Positions 22,583-32,511 are shown, numbered from the stretch's first letter. The stretch is 64,000 nt of DNA from Owenia fusiformis (GCA_903813345.2 CAIIXF020000291.1:630-64629); one strand, 5' to 3'. Program-made: numbers and translations. Notes: generated by a model not told the origin, from the letters alone.

Positions 22583-22787
22583 AGAACATAATACTTATTT
22601 GATTTGAATAATGTTGATATTGCCATTAACCTTATTTCATTAACTCTTCGGAAAAATATTGGTTCTTTAAAAATGTAGGTCAAATCAAGGACAAATTGTC
22701 AACTTTATTTCAAAATACAATGTTCTTTTTCTGTCTCGTTTGTTGTCTATTGGAATTTTATATTTGCCCTCTACACTGTTACTATTA

Positions 22788-22797
22788 TTTATTTATT
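22788..22797 (-). terminator. AATAAA polyadenylation signal overlapping the stop
   Basis: On the minus strand the stop codon of the endonuclease ORF is followed at once by AATAAATAAATAG, giving two overlapping AATAAA hexamers. Signals this close to a stop are common in compact transposon genes. Use is inferred, and AT-richness makes chance occurrence easy. Confidence 0.35.
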
Positions 22798-24193
22798 ATT
22801 TTATATTCCGTATAATTACTTTGATCATTTCGTGATAGCTGTAATAGATAGGTAGGATACAAACATCTACATTGTGTAATGCATGACTGCCATATGCATG
22901 ATCAATACATGTTCCAAATTCAGTAGTTGGTACAGCTGGGTCAGACAGTAATCTGTATTTCTTGCTTATCAGGAAATCATGAATAGGGTGCTTCTTTTCT
23001 GTATTCATCAAATTTTCATTCAAATCACCAACAATAAGAACTTTTTTATGCTTTTTGTGAACATGTTTCAAGATTTTCTCCATTTCTGCAACAAATGTTC
23101 TTTTAACTATTTGTGGTGACTTATATATTGTTATCATTGCAATGTCTTTAATAATGGTTATAGCATTGTCCAAATGTGATGTTATGTTGAATGTTTGCAA
23201 GTCTCCTAAACTACATTTATTATAAATGGCAATTCCACCTTCATGGCTAGAAATATCAGTTACTGTTTCTCTATTAATTATACATGGAGAATTAAATGTT
23301 TCAATCTGAAGAATCTTACACACTTTTTCATGTCTGAGCCATGTTTCTGTGAGACAAATAATATCACAAGAGGTCAAATCAGTATTATTCTTAACATCTT
23401 TTATATGTCCTATCAAACCCTCAGTATTGTGATATATAATACTCAGGTCATTCTCTGTTGCTATTTCATAATGAGGTAAAAATTGAGATAAATCTAACTC
23501 TGGCATTTTTTCTAAAGCCTTTGCTGTTTTTTCATCACAATATATATTCCTTGGGTCATAATCAATTATATAAAGACCTTCAGCAGACGTTACTCTACTA
23601 AAAGCGACATATGCCTGACCACCTGTAAACATGTTTTTGCAAGAAATTGCAAGTCTGTCACATGTCTTTCCCTGTAGTTTATGTATAGTACAACCATACG
23701 ATAAAATCAATGGTAGTTGTCGTCTCATAAATTTGCTATTGACTTCATCATTGTATGGTTCAATGCGTATGGAATCAGGGTGATCTTTAGACTGATTTTT
23801 ATATCTGCTCTTAATACCTACTTTTGGATTATCAAATTTAACCCATACAGCCTTTGGCATATTGTCTGAATCATTTTCAAATTCAATTGCAGTTACAACA
23901 CCAAATGCACCATTAGCAAGTCCATCAGCAGTACAGATATTTTTTATTAGAAGAACATGTGCACCAACACAAATTTGTAATTCATGAGTAAGGGTATCAT
24001 CACGACGATTTGGTGCCTTGTCAGTTTTTTTCCATTCTTGGCCTTTCAACTTTGTGTAATCAATTGCTTTCACATTATATATTTTATTATTTGTTGACTT
24101 TGAATATGACAATATTCTTTTCCGATTATAATCATTAACATTTACATGCTTTGAATATATTCTCATCACATCTTCAGGAATTGGTTTCTTCAT
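22796..24193 (-). CDS. Helentron helicase C-terminus plus endonuclease (separated ORF)
   Basis: This 465-residue frame starts at the ATG overlapping the stop of the upstream ORF (TAATG), but that start is probably artificial. It continues the PIF1-type helicase of the larger ORF: helicase motifs SYGCTIHKLQGKT (about 162-175) and YVAFSRVTSAEGL (about 191-204) lie here. Residues about 245-465 form an endonuclease/exonuclease/phosphatase domain of the kind found in Helentrons and non-LTR retrotransposons. Motifs seen are YHNTEGL, LTETWL, IYKSP, VGDLNEN (Asp about 390, Asn about 392) and TTEFGTCIDHAYG. The final SDH motif reads SYH (452-454), so one catalytic Asp is replaced by Tyr. The domain should nick DNA; the change suggests weakened or lost activity. 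Most likely this is the 3' part of one gene cut by a one-base deletion at 24,239-24,243. Confidence 0.85.
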   Translation of the reverse strand: MKKPIPEDVMRIYSKHVNVNDYNRKRILSYSKSTNNKIYNVKAIDYTKLKGQEWKKTDKAPNRRDDTLTHELQICVGAHVLLIKNICTADGLANGAFGVVTAIEFENDSDNMPKAVWVKFDNPKVGIKSRYKNQSKDHPDSIRIEPYNDEVNSKFMRRQLPLILSYGCTIHKLQGKTCDRLAISCKNMFTGGQAYVAFSRVTSAEGLYIIDYDPRNIYCDEKTAKALEKMPELDLSQFLPHYEIATENDLSIIYHNTEGLIGHIKDVKNNTDLTSCDIICLTETWLRHEKVCKILQIETFNSPCIINRETVTDISSHEGGIAIYNKCSLGDLQTFNITSHLDNAITIIKDIAMITIYKSPQIVKRTFVAEMEKILKHVHKKHKKVLIVGDLNENLMNTEKKHPIHDFLISKKYRLLSDPAVPTTEFGTCIDHAYGSHALHNVDVCILPIYYSYHEMIKVIIRNIK

Positions 24194-27100
24194 TATTTCC
24201 CTAATGAATTCATCATCTTCAGTTGATAGTTTTTCTCCTTTTTAAGAACTCTTATTCTGTTTAAAAATTCAGCATATTTCAGATCACCTTTTTGTCTCAT
24301 AATTTCAGTCAGTTCTATTTTCTTGAATTTTTCCCAGGGATTATAATTTGTGTCATCAGATGTCAGTAAACTTTGCTGCATGACAGGAGGCAATTGATAA
24401 AAATCTCCAAATGCTAATATTGAAGTATTACCAAAGTCTGGATGGTTGCTTGGTTTAATTTGCTGAAGCCTTCCTCGCACTGTATTGAAAAGTCTAACGC
24501 TTACCATAGAAATCTCATCAACTATAAGATTCTCTAAAGATTTAAGTCTCATTTTTAATGGAGCTATATCTTTTTCTTCGAGTGGCTTATATGTGTTTGA
24601 CATAAATCTTGAAGTGATTCGAAATGCTGAATGCAATGTATTGCCATTAATTTGGAATGCGCTTGTACCTGTTGGACTAGTTAATAGTACACTCAAGTCA
24701 TCTGGATTTTCCAAAAGGTTTCGTAATAAATGAGTTGAAATATAATGAATACATTTGATCAAATGTGTTTTACCTGTTCCTGCTTTTCCACAAATGTGAA
24801 GAAATAAAGGTTCAACTGTTTTATGCCACGATAACTCCAGACATCGTTTTCTTATAAAATAAAACACTTGTTTTTGCTTAGCATTCATGGTTCTCATTAA
24901 CTTCATAGCTTCCTCTTTAGGTATTGTATCTGTCTGTAATTCTACAAGACAATTCACATTTCCTCTTACTTTTGTTTTCATGTCAATATCAGGCACGTCA
25001 GTTTCATCAATTTCATCACATATTGGTTTGATGGTTTCAGAAATACACTCCAGTCTTTCTCTTTCTTGCTCTGGTGCTAACTGAGACCATGCATTCTCAT
25101 ATGTGTCCTCTTCATTTAATTGTTCTTGTGCAGCATCTAACTCATCACCAGTTACATCATAAATATTTTTATATTTTGAGACAATTTCAGACACTCTCAA
25201 CAATTTACCCCCATGTTTCTTCTTGCCATATTTAAAATAACCTTCAAATGTTTCGTATTTAGCAGGCTTTAATTCTTGATCACTTCTGTGTGGTATAAAG
25301 AGTTGTAGCATACTATGATAATATTCATCAGGATTAGTGTCCTTCGAGAATTTAGGATATCTTATAATAGAAGGAGGACTATTTAATCGTTTCTGAATAT
25401 ATCCTAACCCCTTGTCTAGTCGTATCTTTTTTGATGATTCAGTTTGATTTTCAACTACTTCTTCATCATAGCTATATGTTACAACTCTGTAGTGGGATGC
25501 AAACTCTGCCAAACATAACTCATTAAATTCTACATTCTTTGGTCTTGCAAAATATCTTTCAATGATACTTGTAGCCCATATTTTATCTTGCTCATTTTCT
25601 TTGTGTTTGCGGATCTGTGAAATTGGTAATGACATTTTAATAGGGTTGTTACCCACTGGCAGAAATACAGTTTGTCTTGAGCATTCCTTAAGATGAAGAT
25701 TGGTTGCTCTGTACACAGCCTCTTGAGCACTAACTTCTCTATGCTTCATATATTTGTATCCAATCATTTTCATGAGTTTTGAGGCAGATGCATTTTTTTC
25801 TATAGCTTCTTGTTCAGCATCAATTAGATTTTGACTCATTTCACGTTCTTGTTTTGAAATGTATGATACAATATAAACGACACATGAAAATACATCTAGT
25901 ACATATTGTATGTCCATATTAGCTTCCCATGCTCTCAGAAGGTCTGCATTGTAGTTATTTATCCACATTTCTTTCACATTTCTCCTCAAAAATATAGTTT
26001 TCTTTCTCTTACTTGTCAAAACTCGAATAGCTTTTTCATATTTCTGCATTGTTAATCCTGGATATGCCTTTTCAAAAATTTCAATTAATTTCATTTCAGC
26101 ATAATCTTCTGACAGAAAGAACTCCCACAGAGACTGAATAATACCTTCAGCTACTTTTGTTTGCATACTATCTACTGCTTCATCAGAATCATTGTCATCA
26201 ACAATAAATGTTTTGTCAGATGGGAGTTTCGGGAAGTGAAATCTACAACTTGCTTTTTTATTTTTCTTACAACTTTTGGAATGATTTTTGCTGTGAGTTT
26301 GAACTTCATTAACTAACTTGTTCAAATCAGGATCATTTTTTTCATTTGGCAGTTCACAAGTGATATATCTATCGATGAATTCCTCAACATCGGACTCTTT
26401 TGATTTACCATAAATTGGAGCATTCTCAATCCAAATTAAGCAATGCACATGAGGCGATCCTCTCATTTGAAACTCAACACGGTAAAACATATCTTTTATT
26501 CTACCGATTGGTTCTGCTGGTGATTTCAACACATCATTCATGAATCTTCTCCACCTGTTATCAAACATTCTTGCAACAGTAACTGGATTATCTCTGATAA
26601 ATTCACATCGTTCTGTTTTTGTTATTTCATCTGGCAAACGTGGATCATTATTTTGTTGAAGGATTGTTTCAATAATCTCATTCCATTTCAAATCTGCTGA
26701 TGAAAATGAGCAAAACCATGTTGGTGGCCCAAGCTGTCTTATCATTGCAAATAAATCTTTTTGTACATGTTGCCAATATGGTGGTGTGCCGCGGATTGGT
26801 TGCAAATAGTGATGACCAACATTTTTACGGCAAAGTTTTTCACTCTTTTCCTTACTAATGATATCATCAGCTGTTATTTCATCACCACTTGTTGACTTTT
26901 CTGTTATTTTTCTGAGGTTGATACTTACTTTAGATAGTATATTCTGAAGTTCACTTAGATATTGGGCATAAAATACATATTGAGTATTTTTAGCAAATCG
27001 TAAGTCCGCAGAGAGTAACCTATTGCCAAAATATTTGTTTGCTGTCAATTTTTTTTCTCTTTTTTCAGCATTTGTATTTTTTCCATTTGGAAATAAAGTT

Positions 27101-30100
27101 GGGAATGAAAGTGCTTCATTATTCTTTTCTTCAAGAATACGTATTGGCTTGTTGTTTTCTCCTGGTGCTAGGCAATATATCTTGTCAAGATGTGTGTCAA
27201 GAATGTGTTGAGCAATATCATCAGGTTGCATACAAGTATCAAATACAATATTCTGCATATCACTCCTAGTGTCTTTTTCAAGGTTTTCTGTACTAGTTTC
27301 TTTTTTATCACAGCCAGTCTCAGTTGGATTAAGTTCACATTTACTCCAATGTCTTTTTTTATCTTCTTCACTTAAAATCTCAGGTGGTATTGAATCTATA
27401 AAATTGTCCAATATTTCAATATCTTTGTATTGCTCATTGTTTTGCTTAAGGTATTCAAGTGCTTTTTTTACTTTAGAAATACTAACTGACTTATATAAGT
27501 AATGACCCTTATACTCCAGTTTGCGTTTAAGTTTGACAGTCAAAAGTTGTTCATCACTAATTGGTCTTGGTAAAGCTTTAATGTTTTCATCGGCATTACT
27601 TGATACAGATATGACAGGACCATTCATACCAGATTGTCCTCCTCTAGGTAATTGTACTATTTTCATAAAAGGTAAACGTAGTGATACTAAATGTTGTTCA
27701 AGCACATTCAAATTTTTCAGTTCGGGCGGTGTAGATGATACCATCAATTTGTTGCTAAAAGCTGTTGGTGGAATGCTACCTTTTTTAAAGTGTACATGAC
27801 AGTTCTGACATATCCATAGTTTGCTTTTAGGGGATTTACAAAGTGTACAACTTTGTTTGCATGACTTTGCTTTCTTGTGTAAATATATTTTTGAAACATT
27901 CTTTTGTTCTTCCTCTTGAGATAATTTTGAATAGGTATTTTCTTTGTAGGAAAGCACTTGATTTTTAAAAAGTAATCTGTGACAAACCACACAAATGTAG
28001 TTTAGTCCATTATTTATTGTTTGTTTGAATTCATGAATAACTTTTTCAATATTTTCCCTTTGAGTTTTTTTGTTGTCATATTTTTCTTTGCTTTTCTGTT
28101 TCTTTTCATCTTGTAAGTTTGGATCAGTATCATACTTTTGTTTGGTTTGATGCTTCTTTCTTTGTCGAAAGTCTGGATCAGATTCATATTTTTGTTTGCT
28201 TTGTTGCTTCTTTTTTTGTTGAAAGTCTGGATCTAATTCATACTTTTGTTTGCTTTTTTGTTTGCTTTGTTTCTTCACTCTTTGTTGAAAGTCCAAATCA
28301 GATTCATACTTTTGTTTACTATGTTGCTTTTTCAATTCTTGAAAGTCCAAATCAGATTCATACTTTTGTTTACTATGTTGCTTTACCAATTCTTGAAAGT
28401 CAGGATCAGATTTATACTTTTGTCTACTATGTTGCTTTTTCAATTCTTGAAAGTCCAAATCAGATTCATACTTTTGTTTACTATGTTGCTTTACCAATTC
28501 TTGAAAGTCTGGATCAGATTTATACTTTTGTCTACTATGTTGCTTTACCAATTCTTGAAAGTCTGGATCAGATTTATACTTTTGTCTACTATGTTGTTTT
28601 ACCAATTCTTGAAAGTCTGGATCAGATTTATACTTTTGTCTACTATGTTGCTTTACTAATTCTTGAAAGTCTGGATCAGATTTATACTTTTGTCTACTTT
28701 GTTGCTTTACCCTCTCTTGAAAGGCTATATCATGTGCATATTTTGTTTTACTTTGGCTTTTCTTAGCATTTCTAGCCTCAGGTGTAGAAGCATATTTCTG
28801 TTTACTATATTCTAGTTTTTCCTTTTTAAAAGATTCATTAGTAGTATACCTTTTCCTTTGAAGTATTTTTTTCTTGTAAATCATTTGATCTGACTTTGAC
28901 ATTTTTCTCAATCTGGCTTCATCAATATCTGAAAAAATATCATTTTTGCAATTTTCAGTGAACTGGTCACATTCAGACTTGTTTTCTTTGGCATGAGCAG
29001 TGTTTTCAGTTGAATACATTCTGTCTTTATCACAATTTCCAGGAGCTAACTGGCCACATGTGTATTTTAATTTACAAAGATCAACATATGATTCTTTGAT
29101 TTCTGGAGTGATTGGACCAATAGCATTTTGCTCACTGTTTGATAAATGTGCTTCAACTTTAGATTCTTTACTGTTCTGTATATCAGTATTTTCTGTAAAG
29201 TTTAATTTTCTTTTACAAGATTTCTTTTCATTTGACTTTGGAGACATGTGGGATGAGTCACTAACATTCAAGTTTTTTATTTCATTTTTGCCTTGGTCAT
29301 TCTTACATTTTAGTCTACTTGATATTGTTTTACTTGATATTTTAGGTTCACACACTGGGTCTTGTATTTCATAAGATTTTGTATATTCTATCAATGTTAT
29401 ACCATCAACAGAAAAGTGGTTTTTAGTATAAGCTCGGTCTCGTATATTATCTGATAGGGATTCAGCTGTGCTCCATATATATTTAGTCATTTCTTCCAAA
29501 GAATCTGATACATGTACAGTTGCCTTTCCAAAATCATAACTTCTTCCTTGTTTATCTCTACAATGGGGATCAAATGAATAATACATTGTATTTCTTTTTG
29601 TGACACACATTGTTGCATTGAAGAATGTTACAAGACAAGAGTCATAATCAGTAAGAGCTTGATCTATAGCTTGGTGTATTGACAATCCATGTTCATCATC
29701 ATCATAATTCCAATATTCCAACTGCCCTTGTATTGGAGTGGATCTGAATTTGAAAGTCATATCATTGCAGCTTATATTCTTTGGAATATCATATATACAT
29801 AGGTAACCAGTAGGAGTCGGGTTCATTTTAATGATCTTTGAATAAAGAACATTGCCTCTGTATAGTACATCATCGATAAATGTTGTATCAATATTGCGGT
29901 ACGATTCATTTTGTAACATCATTAGAAAAGTCAATGAATTTGCGAAACATTGTTTCCCTCCACCTATATCGTCAAATACTTCATTATTCTGAGCTATGGT
30001 TCCTTGAATGACTTCGTGCACTATATTGCTTTGCACATCAGATATCACATCGTAATGGTTTTGACTCGAGTGATCTAAGTAGATGCATCTATTCAGGTAT

Positions 30101-32511
30101 TCTTTACCGAATATGGACCAGCTATTTTTCCTTTCATAAATTACTATCTTCATTTCGTACAAATGACAGGCAGTAGCTATTTCTATATCGGTTCCCCATA
30201 CAGAGCATTTATTCATATTTCTTGATTTGATATGCATTTTCAATTCTTTATCTGTGATTCCTCTTGATTTATAAATATATTCTTGGGCATCCTGTTGATT
30301 TCTATGTGCTACAATACTTTGTCTTATCGCTGTATGATTTGTTTCATCATTTGAAATGCAATATGATATAGCTCTAAAGAGACAATTGCCATCACCAGTA
30401 ATAGATTTTAAACATTTTGGCTTCATGTGTCGAAGTTCAACATTCTCGCGTACAGGATCATTGATTCTATGTGAATATTTCAGATTGTTGATGTTACAAA
30501 GATGCAATTTATCATAATTTTGAATCGGAGTAAAATTCCCAATAGGTCGACTTTGATTTGTCAGAGTCACTGTTATATCATTTGAACTATCACTTGATTT
30601 ATTTCCAGAGTGTTGAGGCTTGTAACCACCACTCTGAGATTGTTCAATAATATCATTGTTATCATTAAGTTCATCAATATTGATATGAATTTGAACAGGT
30701 GGCACACGTGTACAGTCATTTTGAAAAATGTCTTCCATATCTTCAAGAACTTTTAAGAAGTATGGATCTTCATGTTTACTCTCTGACTTTATGTATTCTT
30801 CATTGTTTTGCATTTCATATTTGTCTGTATCAATTGGTGGTACACGTACAGAATCGTCAGATAAGTACTGTTCCAGATCATAAGTTTTTGACAAGTCTTC
30901 CTTTGAAACTGATGTCACGGTACTTTTACTAGGTACATGTTTGTTCTTGCTTGAAATCGTATTCCTTCTTCCAAGTTTACGGCTTGATTGTTGTATCATT
31001 GGTTGTTTAGAATACTGTTCCAACTTATTTGAAATATGTTTTCTGGATTTTTTGCAAGATTTTTTTTTCTGTTTAATATATGCAGCTTTACTCTGTTTTC
31101 TGAGGGCATTTTCATAGAGTTTTTTCACATGTTTTATTTTAGCTGTACTTTTCTTTTTTAGATTTGCAAGACTGTCAGACATAGAGCTTGTTTTGCTTTT
31201 GAGGGCAATGCATACCTCTAACAAATGACAGTATTGCCTACTTTTATATGACATCAGTTTTTTAGTCTTTGGCTTTGTGACATATTTCAATTTTGAGCTG
31301 TTGCGATTTACTTGATTCTCACACATGATGGAGGTACGGTAAGATTCTTGTATGAGAGCATGTGCTATAATATTTTCAGACTGACAATTGTACCGGACTC
31401 TTTGAATTAAAGCTTTGACTTTGTGCTCCAGAGATGTAAGTTGCAAGTCGTTCATATTAAATTCCTTCATAGACTTTATCAGTTCATTCAAACAGAGTGT
31501 CATTCTGCACAGTTCTTCTTTTTCTTGTTTATCTAATGCTCCAACATTCATATATGAATCTTTTATTTTGACATATCTTTGATATATACATTCAATTTCT
31601 TGGTTGAAAATATCTGAGTCATTTTCTTTTGCCGCCATGACATTTTGTTTAGAAATTTTGTTCCTCATTTCAGTTTCATCAGACTTGATCATGTTCAGTT
31701 TTGGATCTATTTGCTTTTTTCCTTTGGAGTATTTCTTCATGCTTATTTGCTGGATATTTGCAGCTAAATGTTTAGGCGTTTTTTTGTCTAGACATAGTAA
31801 TGTATGAACAGATGGCATTTCAAAAGAGTTAACCACCTGTTCTATGTTTGAACTCTGTATTCGTTCAACATTTCTAAGAAGTAGGTTACTTGGTGACTTG
31901 TACATTGTATCATTCAGAATGTCAATACTTTTGCATAGAGGTTTTATTCTCTTATTATCAGTATGAATTTCTACAATGGAAATTGGTTCCGTGTCATTTT
32001 CTTGAATACTGTCGTTTGGTTCATGGTATTGGTTTGTTCTCTCAGCAATATCATTGGCCGATTCATCAATATTCAGCGAGTTTTCATTTGTTTCATACAT
32101 TTCACATGGTTCAGCCAAGTTTATGTGGTCATTTTGAAAAATTTTGGCAGAGCTTCGGTTCTGATTTTGCATTTTTTCAGTTAGTTCAGATTGTATATTA
32201 GGTTTTGTAATTTCAGGATTTTTATACAGTGGCTTATTCGTTTGCTTTGGGTTACCATCCCCGCAAGCACGGAAGTTATTCTTTGGGACGCTGCTCCCGC
32301 AAGCTAAAGTGTTATTCTTTGGGGCGCCACTCCCGCAAGCCAACGTGTTATTCTTTGGGATGCCAATCCCGCAAGCAAAAGTGTTATTCTTTGGGGCGCC
32401 ACTCCCGCAGGCCAACGTGTTATTCTTTGGGATGCCACTCCCGCAAGCCAGGATGTTATTCTTTGGGGGGCTAGTCCCGCAGGCAATGGATTTATTTATC
32501 CTCGATGCCAT
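24193..32511 (-). CDS. Helentron Rep/helicase with OTU and C76-like protease domains
   Basis: This 2,772-residue intronless frame encodes most of a rolling-circle transposase. In order: seven 12-residue repeats (ACG.G.PKNNTL, about 10-93); a Lys/Ser-rich region; an OTU cysteine protease domain with GDGNC (Cys710) and NHYDVI (His819); a second protease-like domain with GKQC (Cys855) and FDPHCRD (His983), resembling peptidase C76/tegument-type deubiquitinases; about twelve 18-residue charged repeats (1,245-1,465); Cys-rich zinc-ribbon-like motifs CVVC and CTLC..C..C (about 1,505-1,575); a Helitron-type Rep domain with GTPPYWQ, the HUH motif GSPHVHC (His2021, His2023) and two tyrosines in YIVSY (2,213 and 2,217); then PIF1 helicase Walker A GKAGTGKT (2,575-2,582), DEIS (2,665) and FGDFYQLPPV. 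Rep nicks and joins DNA; the helicase unwinds it. The last 16 residues are out of frame after a one-base deletion. The first Met was chosen as start; the frame is open 22 codons further upstream to a possible splice acceptor. Confidence 0.92.
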   Translation of the reverse strand: MASRINKSIACGTSPPKNNILACGSGIPKNNTLACGSGAPKNNTFACGIGIPKNNTLACGSGAPKNNTLACGSSVPKNNFRACGDGNPKQTNKPLYKNPEITKPNIQSELTEKMQNQNRSSAKIFQNDHINLAEPCEMYETNENSLNIDESANDIAERTNQYHEPNDSIQENDTEPISIVEIHTDNKRIKPLCKSIDILNDTMYKSPSNLLLRNVERIQSSNIEQVVNSFEMPSVHTLLCLDKKTPKHLAANIQQISMKKYSKGKKQIDPKLNMIKSDETEMRNKISKQNVMAAKENDSDIFNQEIECIYQRYVKIKDSYMNVGALDKQEKEELCRMTLCLNELIKSMKEFNMNDLQLTSLEHKVKALIQRVRYNCQSENIIAHALIQESYRTSIMCENQVNRNSSKLKYVTKPKTKKLMSYKSRQYCHLLEVCIALKSKTSSMSDSLANLKKKSTAKIKHVKKLYENALRKQSKAAYIKQKKKSCKKSRKHISNKLEQYSKQPMIQQSSRKLGRRNTISSKNKHVPSKSTVTSVSKEDLSKTYDLEQYLSDDSVRVPPIDTDKYEMQNNEEYIKSESKHEDPYFLKVLEDMEDIFQNDCTRVPPVQIHINIDELNDNNDIIEQSQSGGYKPQHSGNKSSDSSNDITVTLTNQSRPIGNFTPIQNYDKLHLCNINNLKYSHRINDPVRENVELRHMKPKCLKSITGDGNCLFRAISYCISNDETNHTAIRQSIVAHRNQQDAQEYIYKSRGITDKELKMHIKSRNMNKCSVWGTDIEIATACHLYEMKIVIYERKNSWSIFGKEYLNRCIYLDHSSQNHYDVISDVQSNIVHEVIQGTIAQNNEVFDDIGGGKQCFANSLTFLMMLQNESYRNIDTTFIDDVLYRGNVLYSKIIKMNPTPTGYLCIYDIPKNISCNDMTFKFRSTPIQGQLEYWNYDDDEHGLSIHQAIDQALTDYDSCLVTFFNATMCVTKRNTMYYSFDPHCRDKQGRSYDFGKATVHVSDSLEEMTKYIWSTAESLSDNIRDRAYTKNHFSVDGITLIEYTKSYEIQDPVCEPKISSKTISSRLKCKNDQGKNEIKNLNVSDSSHMSPKSNEKKSCKRKLNFTENTDIQNSKESKVEAHLSNSEQNAIGPITPEIKESYVDLCKLKYTCGQLAPGNCDKDRMYSTENTAHAKENKSECDQFTENCKNDIFSDIDEARLRKMSKSDQMIYKKKILQRKRYTTNESFKKEKLEYSKQKYASTPEARNAKKSQSKTKYAHDIAFQERVKQQSRQKYKSDPDFQELVKQHSRQKYKSDPDFQELVKQHSRQKYKSDPDFQELVKQHSRQKYKSDPDFQELVKQHSKQKYESDLDFQELKKQHSRQKYKSDPDFQELVKQHSKQKYESDLDFQELKKQHSKQKYESDLDFQQRVKKQSKQKSKQKYELDPDFQQKKKQQSKQKYESDPDFRQRKKHQTKQKYDTDPNLQDEKKQKSKEKYDNKKTQRENIEKVIHEFKQTINNGLNYICVVCHRLLFKNQVLSYKENTYSKLSQEEEQKNVSKIYLHKKAKSCKQSCTLCKSPKSKLWICQNCHVHFKKGSIPPTAFSNKLMVSSTPPELKNLNVLEQHLVSLRLPFMKIVQLPRGGQSGMNGPVISVSSNADENIKALPRPISDEQLLTVKLKRKLEYKGHYLYKSVSISKVKKALEYLKQNNEQYKDIEILDNFIDSIPPEILSEEDKKRHWSKCELNPTETGCDKKETSTENLEKDTRSDMQNIVFDTCMQPDDIAQHILDTHLDKIYCLAPGENNKPIRILEEKNNEALSFPTLFPNGKNTNAEKREKKLTANKYFGNRLLSADLRFAKNTQYVFYAQYLSELQNILSKVSINLRKITEKSTSGDEITADDIISKEKSEKLCRKNVGHHYLQPIRGTPPYWQHVQKDLFAMIRQLGPPTWFCSFSSADLKWNEIIETILQQNNDPRLPDEITKTERCEFIRDNPVTVARMFDNRWRRFMNDVLKSPAEPIGRIKDMFYRVEFQMRGSPHVHCLIWIENAPIYGKSKESDVEEFIDRYITCELPNEKNDPDLNKLVNEVQTHSKNHSKSCKKNKKASCRFHFPKLPSDKTFIVDDNDSDEAVDSMQTKVAEGIIQSLWEFFLSEDYAEMKLIEIFEKAYPGLTMQKYEKAIRVLTSKRKKTIFLRRNVKEMWINNYNADLLRAWEANMDIQYVLDVFSCVVYIVSYISKQEREMSQNLIDAEQEAIEKNASASKLMKMIGYKYMKHREVSAQEAVYRATNLHLKECSRQTVFLPVGNNPIKMSLPISQIRKHKENEQDKIWATSIIERYFARPKNVEFNELCLAEFASHYRVVTYSYDEEVVENQTESSKKIRLDKGLGYIQKRLNSPPSIIRYPKFSKDTNPDEYYHSMLQLFIPHRSDQELKPAKYETFEGYFKYGKKKHGGKLLRVSEIVSKYKNIYDVTGDELDAAQEQLNEEDTYENAWSQLAPEQERERLECISETIKPICDEIDETDVPDIDMKTKVRGNVNCLVELQTDTIPKEEAMKLMRTMNAKQKQVFYFIRKRCLELSWHKTVEPLFLHICGKAGTGKTHLIKCIHYISTHLLRNLLENPDDLSVLLTSPTGTSAFQINGNTLHSAFRITSRFMSNTYKPLEEKDIAPLKMRLKSLENLIVDEISMVSVRLFNTVRGRLQQIKPSNHPDFGNTSILAFGDFYQLPPVMQQSLLTSDDTNYNPWEKFKKIELTEIMRQKGDLKYAEFLNRIRVLKKEKNYQLKMMNSLGK
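24239..24243 (-). other. One-base frameshift in an A5 run within the helicase
   Basis: The minus strand reads CTTAAAAAGGAG. In the current frame it gives VLKKEKN and soon a stop. With one more A it reads VLKKGEKLS and runs without a stop into the downstream ORF (…FIREIMKKP). The combined protein would be about 3,238 residues. The cause may be a real deletion, a sequencing error in a homopolymer, or frameshifting during translation. Confidence 0.85.
28119..28766 (-). repeat. 54-bp in-frame repeats coding an 18-residue unit
   Basis: About twelve copies of KYKSDPDFQELVKQHSRQ and variants (KYESDLDFQELKKQHSKQ) lie between the second protease-like domain and the Rep region. Several central copies are almost identical in DNA, showing recent expansion. 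The unit is highly charged and probably helical. Long plus-strand frames here are antisense shadows. Confidence 0.95.
32232..32484 (-). repeat. 36-bp in-frame repeats at the N-terminus of the Rep protein
   Basis: Seven tandem copies encode ACGSG(A/I)PKNNTL-like dodecapeptides starting at residue 10. The Cys-Gly and Pro-Lys-Asn pattern is conserved and the last copies are diverged. The DNA is locally GC-rich (CCGCAAGCC). Both strands stay open, so the short plus-strand frames here are shadows. Confidence 0.95.

Noticed and set aside
22583-22795. 3' end of the autonomous Helentron here
   Set aside because: I searched for CTAG next to a hairpin on the minus strand and found none convincing. The end was left undefined.
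28119-28766. 215-residue plus-strand frame opposite the 18-residue repeats
   Set aside because: Exact antisense of the repeat in the Helentron gene, whose minus-strand frame is part of a domain-rich 2,772-residue ORF.
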